From: Limonium bicolor
Lineage: Eukaryota > Streptophyta > Magnoliopsida > Caryophyllales > Plumbaginaceae
NCBI GenBank assembly: GCA_023374045.1
Contig: CM041780.1
Coordinates: forward strand, 171,922,085-171,986,084
DNA: 64,000 nt
Direction: 5' to 3'
A program made the position numbers and the translations under genes. Shown here piece by piece: positions 45,451 to 57,600 of this stretch (within the stretch, counting starts at the first letter, position 1; every line of letters starts with the position of its first letter). The notes beneath the pieces were generated by a model. It had not been told where the DNA came from. It ran no database searches and saw only the letters and a list, made by a program, of their open reading frames with translations.

Positions 45451-48400
45451 CCCAGTACTTCAGTTTTAAAATCTGTTTTCAGTTCTTTCTTTACCTTGTT
45501 TCTCTCAATCCTCCTACATTAATCCCACATGCTTTAACACTACTTAGGCCCTCAATATCGCCTTAGTTCATCCACCAACTTCCTTACTCATTTCTAAATC
45601 CACTTGCATAATTTTCCTCACTTCATTCCAGCACTTATGTCAATCCTTTTTCTCAATGCTACAGATTTTGGTTCCTACTCCTCCATACATAATTTCCTCT
45701 CCTAATGCCATTTCCAAGGCCTACAATGCATCATCTTACCTCTTCAAGTTCAACACTCATTTTACTAGGTCTTGCACACAAGTTCTCCTAGTTTCTCCAA
45801 TACATTCCAACACCTCTTGCTACAGATTTTATATCCTTTCATTCTCTTACCACAACTACTACCCATGGTTTCTAACAACGATCTCTACTAAACCCAATAC
45901 ACACCTTGGTTCTCCCATTCACCGAGTCACCCAATAATGCACAATTCCCACCAAAATTTTGCCATAGTTCACCTACTTTTCTACTTAGCCACATACACAC
46001 TTTCTCACCAAATTCATTCCTATTCTAGCCACACCCACACAAGGGTCCTACCAGCACTCAAATCAATACCAATACATCATTATTTCTCCAATCACAACAT
46101 CATACACATACACAATTCTTTGGCTCTAAGGCCCACAATCCACATACTTGCTCACAAATACTTAAACTTCTATAACTACAATACTAATACAATGTGTTGG
46201 GTTCTTTAAATTGGTTTACCCATTCGCATTACTCTAATGCATCAAAATATAGCATTAAGAAGAGCTCTTACCTTAAGCTTATATTTCCTCCATTCTTTTC
46301 CAATTCTCCTCTTCCTCTCTTTCTTGCACAAATCAGCTATATGGGGAATGGAGTTGCCAAACTCCATTCCCATCACCCAAAGCACACAAACAAGTATAAT
46401 TAACATACTAACCTTTAAATTAATGCTACTTCATAGGAATGTTTAGAACACTAATTTTAGGGTTTACCTTTAGAGTGTTTTAGGAGGGGTTTTAGCCCTT
46501 GGTTCAAGAAGGTGATTCCACCACCATTGCAAGGTTGAATTGATGCTCAAAAGAGAGAGAAAGATAGAGCATTATATAGGGCAAAAATCGGCTACAAGGA
46601 AGATGAAGAAAACATGAGTTTTTCATGTAGATTTTTACCTTAATGGAGAGAGGAGACTCCAAGCTACCCATTGGTGCTATTTTCTCTTTAAATGGGGAAA
46701 ACCCATGGAGATTAAATTCCTCATTTTTGGATTTTGAAAATAGATAAGTGTAGAGGATGATGAGGGGAGTAAGAATATGTGGTTATTTTTACATTTGAAG
46801 CTCACATGGAGGTAGAGCATGGAGAAGAAGAGAGGGCTGCCATTGTTATTGTGGGGAGCTCAAAATCGCCAGCACAAGGGTCGAGGAAGAGAGAGAGTAC
46901 GGTGGGGAAGAAAGAAATGGGAGAGAGAAGAGAGAAATGAGAGGTGAGAGAAAAAGGTGAGTGCTTTTTGCTTTTATTCACTTTTTGCTTTTTGACTCAT
47001 ATTTAATTAGCTAGTATGTGAGTGTGTGTGAGGGCTTGTTGACTTAATAAAACCGCCCCCTTACAGTATACTAGTTGGAGCGTTTTTCGTCTTTTACAGA
47101 AAACACTCGTTATTTTACCCGGTTTCGTTACTATTTACTAACCGGGCCCGTTTCCTGGAACTTTCTTGTTTCTTTAATTTTATTGGTTATTAAGCTTACA
47201 TTAATGCTTAATTATTGTTATTTAATGATTTGTAATTTTTACGGTTTGACCTCTTAAAGTCACGTTTTTGGGTTTTCTCGAAAAACGTGCGCTAAAGCTC
47301 TATTAGCGTTTTAATACAATATTTGGATCCGTTTTTTCGGGAGTTGTTCCCGTATATTATTTAGGCCTTATTAAGCCTTAAGAATCCATATAATACGCTA
47401 ACCGAGGTCTCATACCTCCTATGGTTATTTAACGCTTATTTAGTGTTTTTCGCTTTTTAAGCATTTCTTTATTTCTTTTGGATTTATTTTTCCTTACCAA
47501 TATTACTTAGGCATTATTAGGCCCTTAAATACGCATTAGGATTATTTTAATCCCTATATTCAAGTTCGGGGTATTTCACTTTCGAAGTCAAAATACTCCG
47601 GATTTACAAATTTTAGGCCGACCGACCCTACCAAGGTTGGTCCAGCTGAGTACCCATTTTAACTACTCACTTTAAACTCCAAATTCACCTCAATTCTTAC
47701 CCAATCTTTTCCTAATCATTTCCACATGTTTTCTACATGTTTAAACACCCTAAAACACTCCATAAACCTTACTAAATCATTGCCCAACTTCGTTACTCAA
47801 TTCTTGTTCAACTCCACAAATACAATTCCCATTCTTGCACTTATGCACACTAGTGCATTTCCAACCTTTTCTCTAGGTAGTTCACCATATTCTCAGCTCA
47901 TTTGATCCTTCCAAATTCTTCCTAGACATCTACATTATCTACACCCAAGTCCATCCTCCATTTCCAAGATTATGCTCACTAACTCTTTCCTAAAATTTCC
48001 AAACACTAAGATACTGTTTTGCTACAGATTTTTATTCTACCATTTCCAAGCCTTCAGCCACCATTTATGGGGGATTAATCCACTCAATTCAATTCACCTA
48101 AACACCTAGTTAGTCCTAGGTCAATTCCTACTCATAATAACACTTATAACACTTAGATTTCTACACAAATTTTGCCATAGTTCACCTACAATTCTAACAT
48201 CTCCAAATGCACAATTTGTTCACCGAATTCAATTCAAAACTAGCCACACCCATAAAGGGTCCTACTAGCACACAATATCCATTCAAAATCCATAAGTGAA
48301 CAATATAAGCACTAAAATTAAATGCTTGGCTCTTAGGCCCTTAAATCACAATTCAATCAACAAGTTCACAAATTCTCTCTAACTTTCACCAAACACATTT

Positions 48401-49794
48401 CAAGCACAATTTTGGTATTAATTTTTTTTAATTTCCCATCCCAAAATTCTAATACCATTAGAGACATACATTAAGGTGGATGATTACCTTAAATCCCCAA
48501 GTTTTCACTTTCTTCTCTCCTCTTTCTTGATTGAAAATCGGTCAAGGTGGGAAATGCTCTTGCCAAGCTGCAGCTCAACATCAAATGAAGAAATGGGATT
48601 AAGCAAAGACATTTAACCCATTAATTAACTTAAGGGTGCAAGGAATGCTTGAAACACTAGAATTAGGTATTACCATGGAAACCCTAGAATTTGTCTTTGG
48701 TCATGAATCAAGAGGGAGTTCCAACTAAGCTTGTGTAGCTTGTACCCATGCTCCAACAAGGAAGGAGAAACAGAGCAAGGAAGAGTTAAAAATCGGCCAT
48801 GACAAGGAAATAGAGGAAACCATGCACTTTTGTGATTTTTCTTACCTTGGAACAAAGAGGGTGTGCTCTAGCTTAAGAAAATGGACTTTCCTCCTCAAAT
48901 GGGCTATACCCATGGAAGTCAACTTCCACCATATGAGATTTTGAAAAGAGAGGGAGGTAGCCCTTGCTCTAACTAAGACAATGGTGTGTTTAGTTTTGGA
49001 TTTGGAGCATTGTAGTGTCTTGAACAAGGGAGAGAAGTTAATAGCTAGAAGAGGAGCTCAAAATCACCATTAGAGGGGAGGAGGGTTGTTCTCACGGTTT
49101 GGGAGGAAGAGAGGAGAAAGGGGGTCAGCAGAATAGAGGAGAGAGAAGAGTAGGTGGGCATTTGTTTTTCACTTTTGCTTTTTGCTATATTCTCTCTCTT
49201 CTTCTTTTCTCTTGTTTAATTTACTAGTTGCTGAATGAGATAGTATATCTCATGTGGGGGTCGGTTTTTTAGGAAGTCATGGGGGCCTTCATTTGCCCAT
49301 TGACCATGTTAAGTCAATACAAGTTCACATGTACTTAAACTGTTACTATTCATCGACCGGGCTCGTTTTCCGGATCTTTTCTCGTTTCTTCAATTTTAAT
49401 GGTTCTTAAGCTTCCATTAATGTTTAATTATAGTTATTTGATTGACTTTTACGGGTCCATTTGACCACTTAAAGTCACGTTTTTGGGTTTCCTTGAAAAA
49501 TGTGCTTTAAGACTCCGTTAGCATTTTAATTCATTATTTGGATCCGTTTTCTTCGGGAATTGTTTGCACATATTATTTAGGCGTAATTAAGCCCCAATAA
49601 TCCATCTAGGACTCTAACCGAGGTCATATACCCCCTATGGTTGTATAACACTCATTTTTGTGTTTTTCTCTTTTTAAGCGTTTTCTATTTTCTTTTGGCT
49701 TTATTTTCTTCACCAAAGCTCTTTAAGCATCATTTGGCCTCTAAAATTCATATTAGAATAATTTAATCACCATACTTAGGTTCGGGGTATTTCA

Positions 49795-49829
49795 GTTTAC
49801 CCCCCTTAAAGAACTTTGCCCACAAAGTT
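49795..49829 (-). other. Polypurine tract and pre-PPT hairpin of element C
   Basis: On the minus strand: AACTTT-GTGGGC-AAAGTT, then CTTTAAGGGGGGTAAAC, then the LTR start TGAAATACC. The layout equals that in element A but with different stem bases. Confidence 0.82.
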
Positions 49830-52800
49830 GGTGAATCTAATATTGTTAGTCTCATATGTATTCCATGCTAAGGTCATAATCTATATATAACCTTGCAGAC
49901 TCACAGGTCTGTCTCTATATACGCTACACATACCACACATATCACAACATGTATAACAATAAAAAATACTCTTTTGTAATCTCTCCATGGGGTCGGCCCA
50001 AAGACAAGAAGGCACTACAGTCCTCGAATCCCATATTGAGTAATACACTGCCGATCCCTCAGGTACTGGTCGCGTTGAACACTTGCGCTTTCTGGTTCAC
50101 GGCCGTTTCATGACAAATGGGCACTTACTCTCTTCGGCCCACGGTCCCTTTGGTTCTGATCAAAACATTTGCATCTCTAGATATCCTCAGGCACTCTAGG
50201 TCATCTAGACATAGGACTTCTCTACGTCCCGCTGCCTTTGGAAAAATACACACACTGCCACCGTCCTACCGGTCAACTTAGGACCATTGCTCGTCCGGTG
50301 CAATGGTTTCAAAGCTAATACATACTCCCACCGTCCTACCGGTCCACTTAGGACCATTGCTCATCCGGTGTAGTGGTTTTGAAACCATTACTCATTCTCA
50401 AGTTTGAAGGAAAAATCCTTTTTCAAAATCTATTGGAAATTCTTTTTGAACTCAATACAACTCAAAATCCAATTTATATTACTAGCATCTATTCTTTGCG
50501 TGATTACTTGTGACCACTTAAGGAGAGCCTCAAGAGTTATTCAACCCCAATGTGATCAGCATCGGTGTTGAACTATCCTTCCACCCCAATTTGTGTTCGG
50601 TTACAGAACAATCCATTCCAATTATGAAATTCATTTCTCTAATTATTACCCCACTCATCAATTACTACTCGTTCCAACTCACGGAACCTAGGTCATCAAT
50701 CATTCTCAATCATATATACATTAACATAACTCCAAGGATGGAACTCACTCCATCCATCGTTCTCAAATTAAATCACCTATGAACTCACTTCCTACTAGGT
50801 TCTACATCGGTTTCATACCGATTCATACTCGTCATAACTCATGTCTAATCTCAATAGACAATATCATAGGGATTTTAATTCTCCCAGAGTACATATGTTT
50901 ATGTAACATAGGTACCAATCGTCGAAACAAATTCTTTTGCGCTATGCGCATCGTGGTTTGCGCACTTACTTCGTAAAACATACGCTTTGCGGTTTTTGCT
51001 CTACCCCCCTTAAAAGGGATTACACCCACGTAATCTACCATGTGTCAATATGAATATAGTTTAAGGCGTTCAGCCGTCATGGAGCATTTCAGCTTCCATG
51101 CGGTCTATCATACCATATTTCTTGGTCAAAGGGTCTTACTCGTATTGTCGGTTAGTTTCTGCACCAAGAGTTTTTTTATGGGAGTTGTTCAGCTCTTAAC
51201 CGGGTTCGGTTCTAGCCTTAGAGGCTTCAAGGCATTGATAATTAGCCATTCATTCTCTAGGTATATTTAAACCTTGGAGTTCTAGGCCCACTAGCCTCTA
51301 CTGCGCGACCCTGATAATTCGGGGTTTGTTCACCCTTCCCGTTATTCTTAATGTGTTATACGTTACCCTTTTATCCCTTTTTATCCTGGGAATAAGGTTT
51401 ATCAATCAAGCGTGGTATTTCTTACCGTACGCAAACTCAATGAGCTTAGAATTTTCTATCCAACTCTTGGAGATCCATTGTACATACTGTTGTGTACTTC
51501 CGTGATTATGCCCACTTATCCGGTTCTGTACAAGTGTTCTTTACTTGTATGACCTTGCATTTTCTATGCATCGGTCCTCATGACTTTCATGAGTATCCTT
51601 CCGCTTTTATTCCAATGGGATTCATATCTTGTGATTGTTGGTGTGTTCCACACCCTTCGTGCTTCTTGGCCTAGGCCGCACGGTTTGTTTCTAAGCTTCC
51701 GCTTAACTGGCTTGTGCCATGTTCATTGGTGTGTTTACAACGCTTCCGTATCCAGTATGGTTGATTATCTATTAGTTGGGTACTCTCGTCCCAAAGTTTA
51801 TTACTCCACTATGTCTAGTTCATAGCTTGTTTAATATGCCGTTGTCTGGCCGTATTCATGCAATGGTCGCTTACTGTGCACCATGTTCGTGTTTGCTTAC
51901 AACTTGGGTTTCCATGGCATCCGCTATTACATTAGCTTCTGCTCATGTATCTATACCATATATACTATGGTTGGCCATTTATTTGGCTTATTACAGAATA
52001 TGCTATTCCTTGTGCCTCCGAGCTCCTTGAACGTTATTCACTTTATAACCGGCTACTCTTTTGGTTCTTGCCAATTGTCATCAAAGTTTCCTTCCATTTC
52101 ATCTTGTTCAAGTTATTGCTTGGCGGTAATTATCTGCTCAAGCTTCACTACTTCAGTAGTTCTAAAAGAGATGTATTTCAGACATTCCCTAATGATTCCC
52201 TCTTCTTTGGAATTTATGTGTTCACCGCTCTGGTAGTCCTACAATAACGAGTGGTTTACTCGTTCATTAGTTGTTAAACAATCTTTACTTGTGCCATTAC
52301 CGGTAATTATCCTTATGGTCCTCTGTAGGTTTTATAACCGTTGTATCCACGTATTGTAGCAAGTTCATGGCTTACTAGCCACGTTGCCTAGAGCTCTACT
52401 CATCATAGTCCATTCACATATATGTCACTTCTCCATACACCCTCAGGTGGCTTGGAGGTAATATTGTTCTCCATGATAAGATCTTTGCATCATGCTTTCA
52501 TTCGTTGGAGACCCTTTAAGTATCTTGGTATTGATCAGTACCATTTATTAATTTAGGGTATCCTCTGGTAAGTGGGAACCCTTCGGTGTTCTAACAGAGT
52601 GTTCGTCCTAGTTTTTGTGCTCTCAGCACGACATTCTGTTCCATTGTTGTTGCTTCCTACACCCTTTAAGGATTTCTCCTGGGTGTTTCTAAGTGATGCC
52701 ATTACATTTGACTCACACTTGGGTATGTTTAACATGTTACCCCGTTTGTGGTTTTGGATTTCAAATTGTCCCGCTTAGGGTCATAACATCTCCCATTCCT

Positions 52801-53699
52801 AGGGTAGACCATGATTACTTTTCCTTATGACTTGACCGGGTCGATATCCTCCTCGGTGATGAATGGTGTTCTCCGGTAACTTGTGGGATCATTCTGGGTA
52901 TTTTACCCCGTTCATCAAACATAGGCGTGTTCATGTTAGGCTTTTACCCTAGTGTGTTTAGGCTGGGTATCCATTCCAGTTAACGTGCATTTGCTTCGGG
53001 ATTCTTGAGGCATGTCCAATGTCTTCACTCAATTGTTAGTGTTACTCACACTTCTTAACTCTTAGTCGTTCTCCTGGAGTGAGTTCTAAACTCCCTTAGC
53101 TTTGTAAGCTTATCTGAGTTCTTTCGATCGTTCAGGGCGTCCAACTGTTCTGGTTTGAATTTACTTTATGGTCCGTAGAATGAAGTCGACTACTTCCCGT
53201 GTTTCGTACACTACTTGTATACTTACGTGGGGTATCTTATTGGTACGTTACCACTTACCTGACTAACTCATAAATGGTCTGTCAGGCCCGCAAGCTCCTT
53301 CGAAGTGCGGTCGTCCCACATCCCGTGTTTGGGTACACTCGTAGTGCTCGTCACACGCCTAGGTGAAGTATTCTATTGTAAACTCCTCTTGTATCATTCT
53401 ATGATAGCTTACCGTAATTCTCTGTTTTGGTTTTAAAAAGAAAAATTTGTGTTTGAAGGAAAAGTTTAAAGTTTTAAAAGATAATTTTCATGGTGTTGTC
53501 AGGTCTGAGGTCCTGACCAAGTCCAGCTTCTCGCTGACTGGTGTGTTCTTAATACAATGGTCAGGATGTTAGGCCTTTCCAAGGTTCCGTTCTTCAAGTT
53601 CTTAGGATTGGTGATCCTGTAATTTCTCCATTTGTCATAGCGGTACTTTAGTAAGTACTTGTTGATCGTTGAAAGTTTGCAAATGGCCCTGTTGCTGCA

Positions 53700-53720
53700 G
53701 CACTTGCCCCTGCCAAGTGC
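53700..53720 (-). other. Leader hairpin of element C
   Basis: A perfect GCACTTG/CAAGTGC stem with a 7-nt loop lies about 940 bases downstream of the primer site. The arms are identical to those at 18047-18066 in element A; the loops differ. Confidence 0.5.
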
Positions 53721-54656
53721 GTGGGTAGGTCAGTTTTCAGGTTAGCATATACCGGTTATGGTATTATTTCCATCCACATTTGATGGTTTTATTGGATCTA
53801 CCTTTGGTCTTTTGATCTTAGTGATCAATTTCCTGAGTAGCTTCTCAGTGCTCTTGATATGATTGTCATCCATCTGCGTGTTTCTCCGTCCTTGGAGATT
53901 CCCGTTACTTAGTTCTATGTCTTTCCTTGTTGCTCATTCCCACACCTTTACTGTGGTTACCGAGGTTGACTCGTTTAGGCTCCACCTTGCAGTCCTATCG
54001 GAAGGTATCCCGTAGATGTTCTCGTAGCTGTCTGAGCTATGCCATCTCGGTATTCTTGCCTCTTGGCGTTATAGGTTTGGAGTTATCCAACTCTGACTAA
54101 TTCCTAAGTCGGTTGGTATACCGTTGATGGTATTATCATGCGTTTGCTGTTCGCAGACTCTCTTGTCTCGGGTCTTCTTACTCCGTCTTATCGCTTCATT
54201 ACACGGTTGTGCTTTCCTTCTGGTCGGCTGCGTATGGTTCTCGTGACTGTGAAGCACGTCGCCCCATGGTGCCGTAAATTTAATTATCCGAAGGTTAGAA
54301 TTCTTCAATCTTCTACCGTTAAGTGCAGTTATTGTTGTTCCCACGGGGATCGTCTTCGGGAAAACCATTTCTTGGAATCTACCGTATGACTGGTTCTTCT
54401 CTTTTACAAGGTTTATTTGGAACTGCCAGATTAGGTTTACCGAATAAAAGAGGTCTTTCCCATCTCTATGGCGTTCTCTCCTCAACTTTACAACGGGGGA
54501 TGTGGAGGGCTGGTATGGTTATTGTAGGTCTCCGGTTTGCACGGAAGTTCCTAACTAGCGTACCTCACACACTAACACTCAACCCTTAGCCCTAAGCCTC
54601 TAATTCCTAACTCGATATTTCCTAAACTCGGTATTTCATTCATCAGAGCAATACTT

Positions 54657-54669
54657 CACTCTGATACCA
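54657..54669 (-). other. Primer-binding site of element C
   Basis: The minus strand reads TGGTATCAGAGTG, complementary to initiator tRNA-Met, five bases from the 5' LTR end at 54675. Confidence 0.9.
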
Positions 54670-54674
54670 CTTTT

Positions 54675-57600
54675 TGTAACACCCCTACCGCTAAGCCAAT
54701 CATTATCCCCTAAACCGTCTCATTTACTAACACAAAGCAGCGGAATTTACTTACAAACGGTGGGTGATACAATGCCGTTAGTCACCCACATGAGTAACAA
54801 GGCCAAATCCAAAAACAAATCAACTATCGATCAGATGAACTTGAATATACCGAGTGCTCTATTCCAAATAATACATTCTATTTCTTAATCAAATCGTGAT
54901 ACAATCCAAATGCAACTTCAATTCAACACTATACCGAGTCTATACAATTTCAAGTTTGCCGATAACAATTCGGGCTTACAAATCAACATTACAAATAAAT
55001 ATAACATTCCTTAACTAACTACCCATGCTTATACAGCAACCCCGTCTTACACTCTCGGATGGTGATCGGCTTCAAAGTACCTGTAAAGTAAAAATAGCGC
55101 CCCAAGGGGCTAAGTGAATTGCTGGTATGAAATTCGCATACCCCGCGTGCTAACGGGGGTACGCCGACTACTTTATCGAGAACATGGGATTCATTTTAAT
55201 TCATTCATCATGCAGGATGGCAATACATTGAATATGTACACTAGCACAAGCATTCAACATTCAATCAAGGAATATAATTCCTAACTAACACATCAAGGTT
55301 GTTAGTTCGTATTAACTTACTCTTAGGACTTGAGGGTTTCTACCTCATTATGCCTTAGTCACTTACTCATTACCTTACCCATTCTCTAGGGTTATTCTTA
55401 CTCAATTCTCTTATTCTCAACCTCAATATCAAATTCTCAAATCTCTCAAGTTTCAACTCAATTGTCAATTCTCAAATCTTAAGTTCTCAAAGGAATATCT
55501 TTAAAGTCATTACCCATGACCTCCGGGCAGAGTCATACACAAGACTCACCACCAGGCTTTCAAATACAAGTCTTACTTCCCCGGTTTTGACCCTACTCTA
55601 GGTCTAGCATGGTGGGAAGGTTTGACTATCAAACGGAACTATACACTTAGCTTCTCAAATTCTCAAACATCCGTTTCTCTACCGGACTACTCAAATTCCC
55701 AACACTCCTCTCTCAGAATTATTTCATAATCTCATAGATTAGCCTAGAAGTATCTCTCTCGACATCATCTATTAGCTTAGGAAATTTCTCAATGTCTAGT
55801 ATTCTCAGATTTAAGGTTTTACCCAACTTATCGAATACCTTTATGTTCAGGACACTTTCTCAAATTAGGTCGGATCCTCATATTGTGGATCTACTATCTC
55901 TAAAGGAGTTTGATGGTCCTTTATATGTATTTTACTTTTCTCTTGAGTTCTTTTCTTAGTACTATCATCATCCTCTAAGTAGAGGTTTACCATATCTTCC
56001 CTCTCTTGTTTGTATTCATGGATTATTTCAACTCTGTGCTCTAACCGTTATGGGAATTTACTAATCCCGTACAACTCTCTCACGTTCTAGCGAGTTCATA
56101 GGTTACATTATCGTTTCTTGGTTCGATAGTTTTCGTGTGTTTCTACGTTTTCGTTATTTCGAGAAACGACTCTTTCTACGAGTCACTAACCAACCGTTAC
56201 ATGACTATGAGTCGGTCTATAACGCTAAGTTAGACCGCGTAATCATACAAAGGGAGGTTAATTCACATAGCATGCATGAAGATATACGATCAAGCAATAG
56301 AACATTTTTCATGATTTTATCTTGATTAAGTCGGCACACAAGCACACAAATCAGTGTAGCCACGTTAGCATACAGGGCATGAGAAAATCATACCTTACAC
56401 CATGGGTTAACTTTACCGTGTCCTTACGTTCCTCGGGTCTTACTCTCGAATCACTGATCACATATCAAGTGGTTCTATTAATATCAAGATATTACGGTAT
56501 GTAACTACTCTTACTCCCGTATTTACCCCATTATCCCTTTAATCTTAGGTTCTTAGGGGCATATTCTTCTTACCATAATTACCCTATCAATGGCTTACTA
56601 CTAATGCCATTTTTTTACCCGACCTACCTTGCCAAGGTCGGTCGCAAGGTCGGTCGGAGTCAGTATGTTACGGTTTTACAAAATTTCAGTCCGACCGACC
56701 CTACCAAGGTCGGTCCTAAGGTCGGTCGAAGTCAGAAGACTTCCGAATTTGAAAATTTTAGCCCGACCGACCTTACCAAGGTCGTAACTAAGGTCAGTCG
56801 AAGTCAGAATACTCCGGATTTGCAAATTTTAGGCCAACCGACCCTCCAAGGTTGGTCCAGCCTAGTACCCATTTAACTACTCACTTTGAACTCCAAATTC
56901 ACCTCAATTCTTACCCAATCTTTTCCTAATCATTTCCACATGTTTTCTACATGTTTAAACACCCTAAAACACTCCATAAACCTTACTAAATCATTGCCCA
57001 ACTTCGTTACTCAATTCTTGTTCAACTCCATAAATACAATTCCCATTCTTGCACTTATGCACACTAGTTCATTTCCAACCTTTTCTCTAGGTAGTTCACC
57101 ATATTCTCAGCTCATTTGATCCTTCCAAATCCTTCCTAGACATCTACATTATCTACACCCAAGTCCATCCTCCATTTCCAAGATTATGCTCACTAACTCT
57201 TTCCTAAAATTTCCAAACACTAAGATACTGTTTTGCTACAGATTTTTATTCTACCATTTCCAAGCCTTCAGCCACCATCTATGGGGGATTAATCCACTCA
57301 ATTCAATTCAATTCACCTAAACACCTAGTTAGTCCTAGGTCAATTCTTACTCATAATAACACTTAAAACACTTAGATTTCTACACAGATTTTGCCATAGT
57401 TCACCTACAATTCTAACATCTCCAAATACACAATTTGTTCACCTAATTCAATTTAAAACTAGCCACACCCATAAAGGGTCCTACCAGCACACAATATCCA
57501 TTCAAAATCCACAAGTCAACAATATAAGCACTAAACTTAAATGTTTGGCTCTTAGGCCCTTAAATCACAATTCAATCAACAAGTTCACAAATTCTCTCTA

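Larger units (their letters stand above)
43326..47578 (-). mobile_element. Solo LTR E nested in C's left LTR
   Basis: The 4253-bp block has termini TATAACACCCC (TG changed to TA) and GGGGTATTTCA. No primer site or polypurine tract adjoins it. Flanks CTGTC and CTTTC are a four-of-five duplication. It is the reverse-oriented relative of LTR F and shares its array and AT-rich flank. Apparent ORFs on the plus strand (for example 43799-44215) are antisense to the element and have no domain. Confidence 0.78.
41217..49794 (-). mobile_element. 3' LTR of element C, with nested LTR E
   Basis: In element sense it starts TGAAATACCCCGAAC at 49794 and ends at 41217. It is split by solo LTR E at 43326-47578, which landed in the palindromic array. 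ORFs such as 42059-42247 also occur in the right LTR and have no domain. Confidence 0.85.
49795..54674 (-). mobile_element. Internal domain of element C, non-coding
   Basis: These 4.88 kb lie between polypurine tract and primer site. No pol motifs could be read on the minus strand; the longest ORF there is 138 codons (54069-54485) and matches no domain I know. Plus-strand ORFs at 51492-52250 (60-117 codons) run antisense to the element. Collinear blocks are shared with element A. The leader hairpin is at 53700-53720. Confidence 0.7.

Noticed and set aside
51492..52247. Overlapping plus-strand ORFs of 60-117 codons
   Set aside because: They run antisense to element C's internal domain, in several frames at once, with hydrophobic low-complexity products. 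They are not conserved in A.
54069..54485. 138-codon minus ORF as a gag gene of element C
   Set aside because: It lies where gag would start but shows no capsid or zinc-knuckle motif, and the collinear part of A has stops.
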